Positions 17,586 through 25,919 of a DNA stretch of 33,991 bases are shown one piece after another. The DNA comes from Candidatus Poribacteria bacterium (lineage in GTDB: Bacteria; Poribacteria; WGA-4E; WGA-3G): positions 1 to 33,991 of the forward strand of contig JAJEJA010000003.1 of NCBI GenBank assembly GCA_022828145.1, in the 5' to 3' direction. A program made the position numbers and the translations under genes. The notes under the pieces were generated by a model. The model was not told where the DNA came from and searched no databases. It worked only from the letters and a program-made list of their open reading frames with translations. The stretch's first letter is position 1, and the number at the start of each line of letters is the position of its first letter.

Positions 17586-17672
17586 AGTACATTCTTCCAG
17601 ATTGTGCCGTTCACCGTTTCATTTCTAAACAGCCGGTAATGAGAGAAAAATTAACAGAAATGGCATAAAAGT
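17586..17672 (+). repeat. REP plus MITE-like repeat, copy 2
   Basis: A REP-type palindrome with stem GTACATTC/GATTGTGC and a TTCCA loop (17586-17608) runs straight into a block shared with 9934-10006 and the reverse complement of 28979-29060. That block includes TTTCATTTCTAAAC, CGGTAATGAGAG and GAAATGGCATAA. It sits just upstream of the promoter of the second PhyH gene. Confidence 0.65.
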
Positions 17673-17690
17673 GCAAAATACGAAATTCCC

Positions 17691-17719
17691 TTGAGAATTT
17701 CAGTGAAACCTTGTATACT
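17691..17719 (+). promoter_or_regulatory. Promoter of the second PhyH gene
   Basis: TTGAGA (17691-17696), 17 nt, TATACT (17714-17719). The expected start is near 17726, with a leader of about 70 nt before ATG 17797. Confidence 0.55.
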
Positions 17720-17796
17720 TTAAGATTAATCAATACATGCCAATGTCCAAAAATGGTGAAAATTGAACATAGATATGTCAAACAAAGGATGAAAAC

Positions 17797-18633
17797 ATGG
17801 AACCGATTAGCGATATTGCTGAAACAGCAGTCCTTTCGACTGAACAGAAACAGTTTGTGGAAGACAATGGATACATCTTAATTAAGAACGCGCTACCACC
17901 AGATGTTGTCGCAGAAATTGACGCTGCAGTTGACGAAGTTTATGCTAAAGAGGAGGAAGCCGGCAATCTGGAAGGTGGCGGTAAACTGAACCTACGCAAC
18001 TGCATCACGCATCATGAAGCGTTTCTTCAACTCCTCGACTGGCACAAGACATTTCCCCTTGCCTGCGGCGTGCTGAACTGGAACATCCAGATGATTACGT
18101 CCCATCTTATCGTCCTCCCCTCAAAGGAGGAACCGCCTGATAAAGTGAAGCACCATATTGGACTACACCGTGATGGTGGAACGTCATTTCGTGAGATGCA
18201 AGAACCCCATCCGAGGATTCTTCTTAAGATCGCTTATGCTATTAGTGATCAATCTGATCCCGCATCAGGTGCGACGGTCTTAGTCCCGGGAAGCAACCGA
18301 TTAACAGGATTTCCAGCAAAAGACCCCGAAACAGGTTGGGCACGTGGCGCAATTGCAATGAACGTCAATGCTGGTGATGCTTTCCTCTTTGAACAACGCA
18401 CATACCACGGCATCGGACACAATTGGTCAGGAATGCCGCGTAAAACCATCTTTATGGGATATGCCTTCCGTTGGATCAAACCGATGGATTATATCACAAT
18501 GCCTGATGAGTTGGTTGAAAAATGTAATCCGATTCAGAAGCAATTACTCGGCGTTGTTGACGATGCGATGAGTTTCTACATTCCGCAAGATAAAGATGTT
18601 CCGTTGAAAAAAGTGCTAAGTGCAGGGAAGTAA
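17797..18633 (+). CDS. Phytanoyl-CoA dioxygenase (PhyH) family protein
   Basis: 278 aa, full length. Fe(II) ligands H124-x-D126 (GLHRDGG) and H204 (TYHGIGHN), with R215 the likely 2-oxoglutarate anchor. N-terminal FVEDNGYILIKNALP (20-34) and the VLVPGSNRLTGFP turn are typical. Shared blocks (LDWHKTFP, GILGWN-like VLNWNIQ, YAFRWIKPMDY) show it is closer to the PhyH at 26889 than to the one at 1225. AAGGA lies 8 nt upstream of the ATG. A single-gene unit between a repeat-embedded promoter and a convergent cytochrome gene. Substrate unknown. Confidence 0.92.
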   Translation: MEPISDIAETAVLSTEQKQFVEDNGYILIKNALPPDVVAEIDAAVDEVYAKEEEAGNLEGGGKLNLRNCITHHEAFLQLLDWHKTFPLACGVLNWNIQMITSHLIVLPSKEEPPDKVKHHIGLHRDGGTSFREMQEPHPRILLKIAYAISDQSDPASGATVLVPGSNRLTGFPAKDPETGWARGAIAMNVNAGDAFLFEQRTYHGIGHNWSGMPRKTIFMGYAFRWIKPMDYITMPDELVEKCNPIQKQLLGVVDDAMSFYIPQDKDVPLKKVLSAGK

Positions 18634-18658
18634 AGTCCTGCCGCTTCAAAACTCGGTA

Positions 18659-18680
18659 GGAGCGATTTCCTAATCGCTCC
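18659..18680. terminator. Hairpin between convergent genes
   Basis: Perfect 9-bp stem GGAGCGATT / AATCGCTCC with a TCCT loop, placed between the stop codons of the convergent PhyH (18633) and cytochrome (18682) genes. No T-run follows on either strand, so it may be a REP-type repeat that also stops transcription both ways. Confidence 0.45.
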
Positions 18681-18681
18681 A

Positions 18682-19623
18682 TTACTGACCTTCGGTAGCA
18701 TCTATCTCTGATTTTAGGGAGAGACTATGCTCTAATAGCGCGCGGGCATAAGGGATGTTGTGTAAACCGTAGCCGCTGTCTCCTTTCACCATGTCGTAGT
18801 TTAACTTTGCGTCTTTATAGGCTTGCGTTGTCTTATCTGCTGCACTATCCAGCATTGCCTTCACTGTCTTCATTTTCTTCTCAATTTCAGCACGATATAC
18901 CGGTAGTCTTTTAGACATATCGTTGTCGGCACTGTCGTGACATCCTGCGTTGCCACAGGTTGAGAAGTCAGCTTTGAAGGTATGTCCTCCGTGTTTTGCA
19001 ATAGTTTCCTGTGTTACGTTTTCCTGGGTGTCCTCTTTCTGTTCAACTTTTGCCATGTGGCAGTGGACACACCGCTTTTTCATGGCGCGCACGTGTGGTG
19101 ACGGCATCCGTTTAACTCCCGCCCCTTCACGACCTAAGAACATCTCCGATTGTGATTGATGGACAATACCTGCGCCAGCACATCCGCAATCCATCTTATG
19201 GCAGGTGATACATAGTTTCTTTGCCGGTATTACCAATAAGTGTTCCTCTTTACTGGCATGTGAATGGCAAGAAGAACAAGCAACCGCATTGACCGCTGTT
19301 TTTTCGTTATACGGGTGTCCAGGAATCCCTCTCTCGGCAAACATCTTATATCCAGAGGAATGGCAACTCAAACAAGACGTCTTAACCTCATAGGGACCTT
19401 CAAGCAGGTTAACAAGTGCATGTGAATGTCCAGCTTGTGTCCATTCTTTATAGGCAGCTTCATCTCCGTGGCACTTATTACATCCTTCAGCAAAGGGGGT
19501 TTTTGGGTTCTCTGAGGAGTTGGTTTGTGTCTCAGTTGTATCCGCTTCAATTGTGGTTATTATGAAAACAACGAGTGTTCCCATCAGTAGGGATAAGGTT
19601 AAAAATAAGAATGTTTTTTTCAT
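18682..19623 (-). CDS. Multiheme cytochrome c, exported
   Basis: 313 aa from ATG 19623 (GGTG 5 nt upstream); a frame opening at 19668 would put 15 polar residues before the signal. Signal peptide KKTFLFLTLSLLMGTLVVFI. Five canonical c-type heme sites are visible: CNKCH (48-52), CLSCH (84-88), CSSCH (116-120), CITCH (138-142) and CVHCH (185-189). An unusual CGNAGCH (223-229, C-x4-C-H) may bind a sixth. Extra His residues (H66, H68, H128, H211, H214) are plausible distal ligands. A C-terminal helical segment (about 240-310) has no heme, as in cytochrome c554/NrfA-like relatives. A periplasmic electron-transfer or reductase role is likely; no quinol oxidase or partner gene is adjacent. Confidence 0.88.
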   Translation of the reverse strand: MKKTFLFLTLSLLMGTLVVFIITTIEADTTETQTNSSENPKTPFAEGCNKCHGDEAAYKEWTQAGHSHALVNLLEGPYEVKTSCLSCHSSGYKMFAERGIPGHPYNEKTAVNAVACSSCHSHASKEEHLLVIPAKKLCITCHKMDCGCAGAGIVHQSQSEMFLGREGAGVKRMPSPHVRAMKKRCVHCHMAKVEQKEDTQENVTQETIAKHGGHTFKADFSTCGNAGCHDSADNDMSKRLPVYRAEIEKKMKTVKAMLDSAADKTTQAYKDAKLNYDMVKGDSGYGLHNIPYARALLEHSLSLKSEIDATEGQ

Positions 19624-19751
19624 ATAACACCGTTTTATATATATTTTATTTCTATAAAGATATGTCATTTTACGATATTTGTCAAGATATTAAATGTGAT
19701 ACGTTTGTCTTGCCATCCATAGGTTTTCTGTGGTATACTCTTTATCAAACA

Positions 19752-19879
19752 GGACTTACGCATTCCCCCTTGATAAGGGGGTTAGGGGGTTAAATGGTGC
19801 GATATTTCAGTGTTTTTAGTCTTTTTAACCCCCTAAATCCCCCTTATCAAGGGGACTTTAAGAGATAATGCGTAAGTCC
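19752..19879. mobile_element. MITE with 13-bp terminal inverted repeats
   Basis: 128 bp with perfect ends GGACTTACGCATT (19752-19764) and AATGCGTAAGTCC (19867-19879). Inside, the arms CCCCCTTGATAAGGGGGTTA and its near complement (TAAATCCCCCTTATCAAGGG) extend the palindrome almost to the centre. It codes for nothing and is presumably moved by a transposase in trans. It sits between the divergent cytochrome and VWA genes. ATCAAA lies close outside both ends, but no clean target duplication is seen. Confidence 0.85.
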
Positions 19880-19948
19880 AATCAAATTAATCGTTGATAG
19901 TATAATCATATCTCAACTGACTTCAATCCCAATGGAACCTAAAAATAT

Positions 19949-22528
19949 ATGGAAATCACACGTCCGTTTTTACTCTTGTTGTTGCTGTTATTACCTGTCC
20001 TCTATTATGGCTACAGGCGGAGTCTCGTAGATTTATCTCGGACTCAAAGAATAATTAGTCTGTGTATAAGGATAATCATTATCCTTCTGTTAATTCTTGG
20101 TGTTTCGGATTTACAATACTTAAAAACAGATGAAAAGTTAACTGTTATGTTCCTGACTGACATTTCAGATAGCATTTCAGAAGAAGGTTTGACTAAATCA
20201 ACAGAATTTCTCAATGAAGCACTATCATCTCGGGACGGGAATCAGGAGGTTGGTATAATTGCGTTTACAGATAGAGCAGAAATCCTCAAAAGTCCTGAGA
20301 ACGATCAGGAAACTATTGTTTCAGGTGAATTAAAACTTGTTGATACAAAACAGGAATGGTTAGATGCGGATGAAGAAGCTGGCGACACGACAAATATTGC
20401 ACAAGCGATTGAGACTGCCTGGAGTGTGTTTCCATCAAATGCCAATAAACGGATTGTCCTAATTTCTGATGGTATCGAGACAAAAGGTGATGCTGTCCAC
20501 ACAGGGTTACGGGGGAAGGATTTCGGGATTCAGATTGACACGGTTCCGATATATCCCAGTGATGAACCAGAGGTGATGGTTCAACGTATAGATGCTCCAG
20601 CACAAGTAAAACAGGGAGCTCCCTTTAATCTTGAAGTCATTATCCATAGCAACCATGAAGACCTGGCAGAAGTTCGTCTATCCAAGAACAAATTTGAAGC
20701 AGCAAAGAAGGAGGTAAGACTCGTTGAAGGCGAAAATCGCGTCGTCTTTACTGAAACTTCTGAAGAGAGTGGCACATTAACTTACGATGTTATCTGTAGG
20801 TCAACGCAGGATACGCGCTACGACAATAATAGAGCGTTCGGCATCGTCTCTGTTTCAGGAAAGCCAAAAATCCTTCTCATAGATGAAAACGAATCACAAA
20901 CCAGATACTTATCTCGTGTATTGGAAGATGCAAAAATCCGTGTAGACGTCCGTAACGGTTTAGGTGTCCCAAATGAACTTGCGGATTTACAGAACTATGA
21001 ACTCGTTATGTTTAGTGATGTTCCCGCAAACCGACTGAACGATAAGCAGATGGAACTCATCCGGACTTATGTGCAGGATCTGGGTGGCGGGTTTATGATG
21101 CTCGGAAGTGAAAACAGCTTTGGTCTTGGGGGTTACTATAAGACACCGATTGAAGAGGTCTTACCGGTGCGAACCGATACAGAAAAGAAGAAAGAGAATC
21201 CTTCTTTGGCAATGGTGCTGGTGATAGACAAATCCGGTAGTATGGGTGGCATCAAGATAGAATTAGCGAAGGAAGCAGCGCGCTCAACTGTGGAACTTCT
21301 TGGACCGCGTGATAAGATAGGTGTAATTGCCTTTGATGGTTCACCGTTCTGGATTACCGAAATGCACGATGCATCGGATAAAGCATTCATCTCAAATCAA
21401 GTTGGAACAATCACTGCAAGTGGTGGAACAAATCTTTATCCTGCATTGCAGCAAGCGTATTTCGCTTTAACTGAAACGACTGCCAAACTCAAACATGTCA
21501 TCGTACTGAGTGATGGACATTCAACACCCGGTGACTGGTATGGCATAGCAAACTCTATGCATTCAGAACGGATAACGATTTCTACGGTGGGAATAGGGAG
21601 CGGTGCGGATATGAACATGCTCGGTGACCTTGCAAAATGGGGTGGTGGACGTGAGTATTTCACACAAGACCCGTATAATGTCCCACAGATATTTGCTAAA
21701 GAGACCGTCACCGCATCAAAATCTGCGATCATAGACCAGCCATTTATTCCACAACGCATAAAACCGACACAAGTTTTGAGCGGTATTGACCTTGACCTTG
21801 CTCCGTTCTTACTCGGATATGTAGCAACGCAACCACGTCCTACAGCTGAGATATTCCTTGTATCTGACAGAGGTGATCCTGTTATGGCAAGTTGGCAATA
21901 CGGGTTAGGTAAGGTTGTTGCCTTCACGTCTGATGCGAAAGCACGTTGGGCATCAGATTGGTTAGAGTGGCCCGGATATGGAAAGTTCTGGACACAGCTT
22001 GTTCGTGATACGATGCGAAAAACCACACTCAGCAATTTCCAAGCTGAAATTACTAAAGATAAAGGTATTGCACATCTGGCTATTGATGCACTGAGTGAGA
22101 ATGGTGAATTTCTAAATGAATTGGATAGTGATATATCTTTAATAGGTCCTGATTTAAAAAAGAAAAATCTGGCTATATCACAGACAGCTCCGGGAAAATA
22201 TGAGCTTGAATTTCCTACTAAAGAGATAGGTCCCTATTTCTTGAATATCATGCAGAAACAGTCAGGTGATATAGTTAATACGCAGGTAACAGGTACTGTT
22301 GTTTCCTATCCAGAGGAATATCTTGTGAGTAATGCTAACGAACCCTTATTGACTCAGCTTTCATCAGTTTCTGGTGGAAAGTACAGTATTACTGCTGAAG
22401 ATGCGTTTCGTCCGCCAGAGAATCCTGTCGTGTTACGCATTCATCTATGGCGACCATTCCTCATTGCTGCTCTGCTCTTGTTGCTCATTGATATTGCGTT
22501 GAGACGAATTGATATGAGGCGTTCCTAA
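19949..22528 (+). CDS. Membrane protein with two VWA domains
   Basis: 859 aa. Two N-terminal helices (about 6-20 and 34-52) and one at the C-terminus (833-852) anchor a large extracytoplasmic region. The first VWA domain (63-200) has a MIDAS D70-x-S72-x-S74 and ISDGIET at 171-177. Residues 215-300 form a beta-sandwich-like segment. Residues 304-410 (ILLIDENESQTRYL, LGGGFMMLGSENSFGLGGY) resemble a class-I glutamine-amidotransferase-like fold lacking a catalytic Cys. A second VWA domain (418-600) has MIDAS DKSGS (426-430), T493 and D521. The tail (740-820) is beta-rich. The architecture matches BatA-like or chloride-channel-like VWA proteins of unknown role in the envelope. A 115-aa membrane protein gene follows 30 nt later. 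Confidence 0.9.
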   Translation: MEITRPFLLLLLLLLPVLYYGYRRSLVDLSRTQRIISLCIRIIIILLLILGVSDLQYLKTDEKLTVMFLTDISDSISEEGLTKSTEFLNEALSSRDGNQEVGIIAFTDRAEILKSPENDQETIVSGELKLVDTKQEWLDADEEAGDTTNIAQAIETAWSVFPSNANKRIVLISDGIETKGDAVHTGLRGKDFGIQIDTVPIYPSDEPEVMVQRIDAPAQVKQGAPFNLEVIIHSNHEDLAEVRLSKNKFEAAKKEVRLVEGENRVVFTETSEESGTLTYDVICRSTQDTRYDNNRAFGIVSVSGKPKILLIDENESQTRYLSRVLEDAKIRVDVRNGLGVPNELADLQNYELVMFSDVPANRLNDKQMELIRTYVQDLGGGFMMLGSENSFGLGGYYKTPIEEVLPVRTDTEKKKENPSLAMVLVIDKSGSMGGIKIELAKEAARSTVELLGPRDKIGVIAFDGSPFWITEMHDASDKAFISNQVGTITASGGTNLYPALQQAYFALTETTAKLKHVIVLSDGHSTPGDWYGIANSMHSERITISTVGIGSGADMNMLGDLAKWGGGREYFTQDPYNVPQIFAKETVTASKSAIIDQPFIPQRIKPTQVLSGIDLDLAPFLLGYVATQPRPTAEIFLVSDRGDPVMASWQYGLGKVVAFTSDAKARWASDWLEWPGYGKFWTQLVRDTMRKTTLSNFQAEITKDKGIAHLAIDALSENGEFLNELDSDISLIGPDLKKKNLAISQTAPGKYELEFPTKEIGPYFLNIMQKQSGDIVNTQVTGTVVSYPEEYLVSNANEPLLTQLSSVSGGKYSITAEDAFRPPENPVVLRIHLWRPFLIAALLLLLIDIALRRIDMRRS

Positions 22529-22558
22529 TACTCTAATATTGGAGGTTCTACACTTGCT

Positions 22559-22906
22559 ATGTTTCCATGGTATTATATCATAACTATTATACTGACATTG
22601 GTGTTTTTGACTGCTCTTCTGATATTAGCAATCCGAACGAAGTCAATAGGTATAGGTTTAATTTTTGTCTCGCTTCTATTTGGACATGTCTTAAATTGGG
22701 TGTTTCTGCTATTCATTAGGTTTTTCATGGACAACATCAAAATAGGTGATATGAATCCTTTTGAAATAGTCAGTTTTTTACAATCATCTGTTTCTTGGCT
22801 TATTTTAATAACCTGTACAATTGGAGTCTTCCTGATCTATAATGAATGGAAGCAGGGTAAATTCCAACCTCCTCAGTCAGAAAACCGTTATCAACTCCAC
22901 AATTAG
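22559..22906 (+). CDS. Small membrane protein, unknown
   Basis: 115 aa with three hydrophobic helices (about 6-26, 30-54 and 76-95) and a polar, Gln/Asn-rich C-terminus. GGAGG is present but 14 nt from the ATG, a long spacing. It probably forms one operon with the VWA gene (30-nt gap) and may be its membrane partner; this is inference from position only. No family is recognised. Confidence 0.7.
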   Translation: MFPWYYIITIILTLVFLTALLILAIRTKSIGIGLIFVSLLFGHVLNWVFLLFIRFFMDNIKIGDMNPFEIVSFLQSSVSWLILITCTIGVFLIYNEWKQGKFQPPQSENRYQLHN

Positions 22907-22978
22907 AAATCTAATAAGACAGATGTTTTACATGCATAGTGTTCTGTCAACTTCAAAGTGAAGATATAGTTTTCTTCT

Positions 22979-23075
22979 GTAGGTCGGGTTGAGCGAAGCG
23001 AAACCCGACATGTATCGTTTATGTCTATCATGTCGCAAGTTAATATTTTATTGGCGCTTCGCTCTACCCGCCCTA
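22979..23075. repeat. MITE-like inverted repeat, GTAGG-CGGGT family
   Basis: GTAGGTCGGGTTGAGCGAAG (22979-22998) is matched near the right end by the reverse complement of CTTCGCTCTACCCGCCCTAC. The left arm also contains its own hairpin, GTCGGGTT/AACCCGAC. Non-coding, 97 bp, lying 65 bp before the ATPase gene. Confidence 0.75.
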
Positions 23076-23139
23076 CAATATTGCACTTGCGATAGCAATA
23101 GTATTTATTTCGTAACATTAAGCCGATAGAGTTGAAGCC

Positions 23140-24498
23140 ATGAGTATTACACAATTCACCATGGAAGAGGTCCGTTGTTTCGCTGACAAGCAGACGCTTG
23201 AAATTCGTCCATTGACGTTTTTGGTCGGTGAGAATAGTACTGGTAAGACAACAGCACTTGCCTGCTTCCATATATTCGCTAATTTTTTGTGTGGTAGAGG
23301 TCTGGATTTCAATGAAAAACCTTTAAACGCACATCCCTATTCTATGGGAACATTCAGAAATATTGTGCGAAACAGCAAGAATAAAGAGAAAGTCTATAAA
23401 CTTGGATTCTCTTCAGAACACGCAAATGACAGAATTGAATGGATAGGTGAATTCACTGAAAGAAAAGGAAGAACGGAACCTATTGTCAGTTCAACGTCAG
23501 TTAAATTTCCTGATGGTGAAATCGTTTTTCAGAGTGGTGATGAACAAAATAGGGGTATGCAGCTTATTACGTTCAATCAAGAAGAAAATATCTACAAAAT
23601 AATATGTGAAGCTGACATTTTTGACAGATATCCTGTGGGTAGTCACTTAGAAATATTAGATGATTTCTCGATTAAATCTACAAGTTTGTTAGACGGTAGT
23701 TCTGAAGAGAAAATGGCATTAGGGAAATACTTAGCGGAACGTTCGAATAATAGGAGTAACAAACATGATCCATGGGATATGTGGAGTTCTCTACATGTAT
23801 TTAGTTCAGCCCCGATACGTTCAAAACCTGAACGCACTTACGACCCGATGAAAGAAATATCTGACCCAGAGGGAAGCAGTATTCCCATGTTGTTGAAACG
23901 ATTGGCAACTTCCCGTAAAGAGGATTGGGAAGTACTGAAAGAACAGTTAGTTGACTTTGGAAATAGATCGGGACTCTTTCAGGACATAAAAATTAAACAC
24001 TTTGGAAATTCCTCTGGAGGTCCATTTCAGTTGCAGTTTAAGGTGAGGGGACCTACTACAAATGTCATTGATGCTGGTTACGGTGTAAGTCAAATTTTAC
24101 CGATTCTGGTTCAAGTATTATACACAAGTATTATACAAAGTAGTCAACGGAAGCAGGTAGGAACTAATTATTTTCTACTTCAGCAGCCAGAAATACATTT
24201 ACATCCGAGAGCACAAGCGGAATTCTCTTCTCTGTTGGCGAAATTGGCAAATCAAGGGAACCAGTCATTTATCATTGAAACTCACAGCGACTATCTGATT
24301 GACCGTGCACGCATTGATATTAGGAAAGGCAACATCAAACCCGAAGATGTTTCCCTCATCTATTTTGAACCGAAGGGGAATGTTGTTAAGGTGCATAATA
24401 TTGGTTTTGATAAAATGGCAAATATGATTGGTGTGCCGCCACACTATGGTAAGTTCTTCTTGAAAGAAACTAACCGACTCATGGGTTTTGAGGATTAA
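23140..24498 (+). CDS. AAA/ABC-type ATPase (OLD/AAA_21 class)
   Basis: 452 aa. Walker A GENSTGKTT (30-38), a long variable middle (60-300), ABC-like signature DAGYGVSQI (311-319), a Walker B region FLLQQPEIHLHPRAQAEF (345-362) and the H-loop IETHSDYLI (379-387). This is the SMC/OLD-type ATPase core often used in phage-defence and repair modules. It departs from relatives in having QQ rather than EE or EQ at the Walker B acidic positions (348-349), which may weaken hydrolysis, although E351 remains. No TOPRIM domain is fused. The PIN gene follows after 2 nt, so the two should be translated together. The start has no clear ribosome-binding site; M8 is an alternative start. Confidence 0.88.
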   Translation: MSITQFTMEEVRCFADKQTLEIRPLTFLVGENSTGKTTALACFHIFANFLCGRGLDFNEKPLNAHPYSMGTFRNIVRNSKNKEKVYKLGFSSEHANDRIEWIGEFTERKGRTEPIVSSTSVKFPDGEIVFQSGDEQNRGMQLITFNQEENIYKIICEADIFDRYPVGSHLEILDDFSIKSTSLLDGSSEEKMALGKYLAERSNNRSNKHDPWDMWSSLHVFSSAPIRSKPERTYDPMKEISDPEGSSIPMLLKRLATSRKEDWEVLKEQLVDFGNRSGLFQDIKIKHFGNSSGGPFQLQFKVRGPTTNVIDAGYGVSQILPILVQVLYTSIIQSSQRKQVGTNYFLLQQPEIHLHPRAQAEFSSLLAKLANQGNQSFIIETHSDYLIDRARIDIRKGNIKPEDVSLIYFEPKGNVVKVHNIGFDKMANMIGVPPHYGKFFLKETNRLMGFED

Positions 24499-24500
24499 CT

Positions 24501-24923
24501 ATGTGTGCTATTTTAGATGTAAATTTGATTGGTAGATTTAAAAAGGATCCGGTTGATGAAGATATGAAGCCTGTGCACCAGTGGTTAGAAAGAAAAAACG
24601 GTAAAATCGTCTACTCTGATACTGATAAATTTAGAAAAGAATGGGATAGAGGAGGTGGGTACACGTTAAGAAGACAGCTGCAAAGAAGGGATAAGCTCAA
24701 GTTAGTATCAGCACAAGATGTGCAAGAGAAAAATGATAAAATAAAAGGCGAAATTAAATCAGACGATCCGCATATTATTGCATTAGCACTTATTGCGAAA
24801 GTAAAAGTTCTGGTCTCCAAAGATAACAAATTGATTGCGGATTATAAGGTGCATGTATCCCAGGGAAAAGTTTACAAAACAAAATCGCATAGCCATTTAC
24901 TAACGAAAGATACCTGTCCGTAA
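24501..24923 (+). CDS. PIN-domain nuclease-like protein paired with the ATPase
   Basis: 140 aa. The four acidic positions of a PIN nuclease can be picked out: D6 in CAILDVN, E47 in KFRKEWDR, D89 in SDDPHIIALAL and D108 in VLVSKDNKL. The DDPHIIALA and SKDNKLI blocks are particularly PIN-like. A basic segment (RRQLQRRDKLK, 57-67) could contact nucleic acid. It starts 2 nt after the ATPase stop, so it is strictly co-expressed. By analogy with ATPase plus nuclease defence pairs, the ATPase may sense or license and this subunit may cut RNA or DNA. That is inference: no characterised homologue is recognised here. Confidence 0.8.
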   Translation: MCAILDVNLIGRFKKDPVDEDMKPVHQWLERKNGKIVYSDTDKFRKEWDRGGGYTLRRQLQRRDKLKLVSAQDVQEKNDKIKGEIKSDDPHIIALALIAKVKVLVSKDNKLIADYKVHVSQGKVYKTKSHSHLLTKDTCP

Positions 24924-25010
24924 TCTTAAATTGAGTTTTTTTATTTTAACAAAAGTTTAGATGTGCTATTATAGGAGAAACTATCACTAAATTCGCATAG
25001 GTGACAACAC

Positions 25011-25253
25011 ATGAAAAAGCAAAAACGTATGAAACGTTATGGGAATCTTCACGGAAACTCTGGAATCGCTGCTTATGAAGCAGGAGCTAAGTTCATCAGA
25101 ATCCAGTTCACGAGCGGCAGCATTTATCTGTACACTTACGAGAGTGCAGGCAAGGATGACATTGAGGAGATAAAAGTGTTGGCGAAAGAAGGAAGCGGGT
25201 TAACACGGTTCATTAATGACTTTCAGCCAGGATATGCTAAACGAGAACGTTAA
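25011..25253 (+). CDS. Small KTSC-like domain protein
   Basis: 80 aa. NSGIAAYEAGAKFIRIQFTS then YLYTYESAG, then a helix and a GSGLTRFINDF end. This layout (sensor-like Tyr strand, short beta hairpin Y-x-Y and final F-I-x-D) resembles KTSC-like proteins, small beta-alpha domains found next to nucleic-acid enzymes. AGGTG lies about 7 nt before the ATG. It follows the ATPase/PIN pair by 87 bp and precedes the propeller gene by 30 bp, so either unit could include it. Basic N-terminus (KKQKRMKRYG). Function unknown. Confidence 0.7.
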   Translation: MKKQKRMKRYGNLHGNSGIAAYEAGAKFIRIQFTSGSIYLYTYESAGKDDIEEIKVLAKEGSGLTRFINDFQPGYAKRER

Positions 25254-25283
25254 CAAGTATTGACTGTTAAACGGAGATTCTAC

Positions 25284-25919
25284 ATGGAAAAAATCGAAAA
25301 AGTTTTTGACTCCCCAGGCCCACAACCAAACGGCATGCAAGCCACTGAAGATGGTCTATGGATTATTGACCAACAGACCAACGAAGTACATCTTGTCTCT
25401 TATGATGGCGTTGTCAAAAAGACGCTTGCCACTGATTCTGATAAAGGCAGCGGTATCACACACACTGGCACAAACCTCTGGCTTGCGTCTACCTATAGTT
25501 GTGAAATCTTGTCAACTGATCCAGAAACGGGGGAAACACTTGCATCTTATGATACACCCGGCGCAGGACAGACAGGTGCACACGGTTTAGAATGGCGCGA
25601 TAATAAACTCTGGATCGCTGTACCACCCTCTGCAACGATATATCAGGTTGATGTTGATAACGATTTCACGGTGATTCATACGATCCCTGCTCCTGACGAT
25701 AGACCGCACGGCATCGCATGGATTGGAGAAGACCTTTGGTGCGTTGAGACGAACCATCGCGCAATTTATCAACTTAATCCAGAAGATGGCAGTCATATTG
25801 CTAAGATTGAGATACCTGAACCACATCCTGAACCACACGGCATGACATATTGGGACGGATATTTCTGGTACTGTGATGCACATACAACTGCTGTCTGCAG
25901 AGTAGCATTATCATCATGA
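25284..25919 (+). CDS. Beta-propeller protein (SMP-30/YncE-like)
   Basis: 211 aa from ATG 25284, where GGAG is 7 nt upstream; an upstream frame adds 8 residues. Repeated four-stranded blades are seen, each with the pattern G-x-x-L/H-G-I/L-x-W-x-x-x-x-L-W-I/C: GMQATEDGLWIID, GITHTGTNLWLAS, GLEWRDNKLWIAV, GIAWIGEDLWCVE and GMTYWDGYFWYCD. That makes about five blades, short for a closed propeller, so the domain may dimerise or be open. No signal peptide. Its stop overlaps the start of the lipoate-ligase gene as ATGA, implying coupled translation. A binding or lactonase-like role cannot be decided. Confidence 0.82.
   Translation: MEKIEKVFDSPGPQPNGMQATEDGLWIIDQQTNEVHLVSYDGVVKKTLATDSDKGSGITHTGTNLWLASTYSCEILSTDPETGETLASYDTPGAGQTGAHGLEWRDNKLWIAVPPSATIYQVDVDNDFTVIHTIPAPDDRPHGIAWIGEDLWCVETNHRAIYQLNPEDGSHIAKIEIPEPHPEPHGMTYWDGYFWYCDAHTTAVCRVALSS

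Noticed and set aside
21436..22035. A 199-codon minus-strand frame inside the VWA gene
   Set aside because: It is a long antisense frame over conserved VWA domain sequence; no ribosome-binding site or homologous features.
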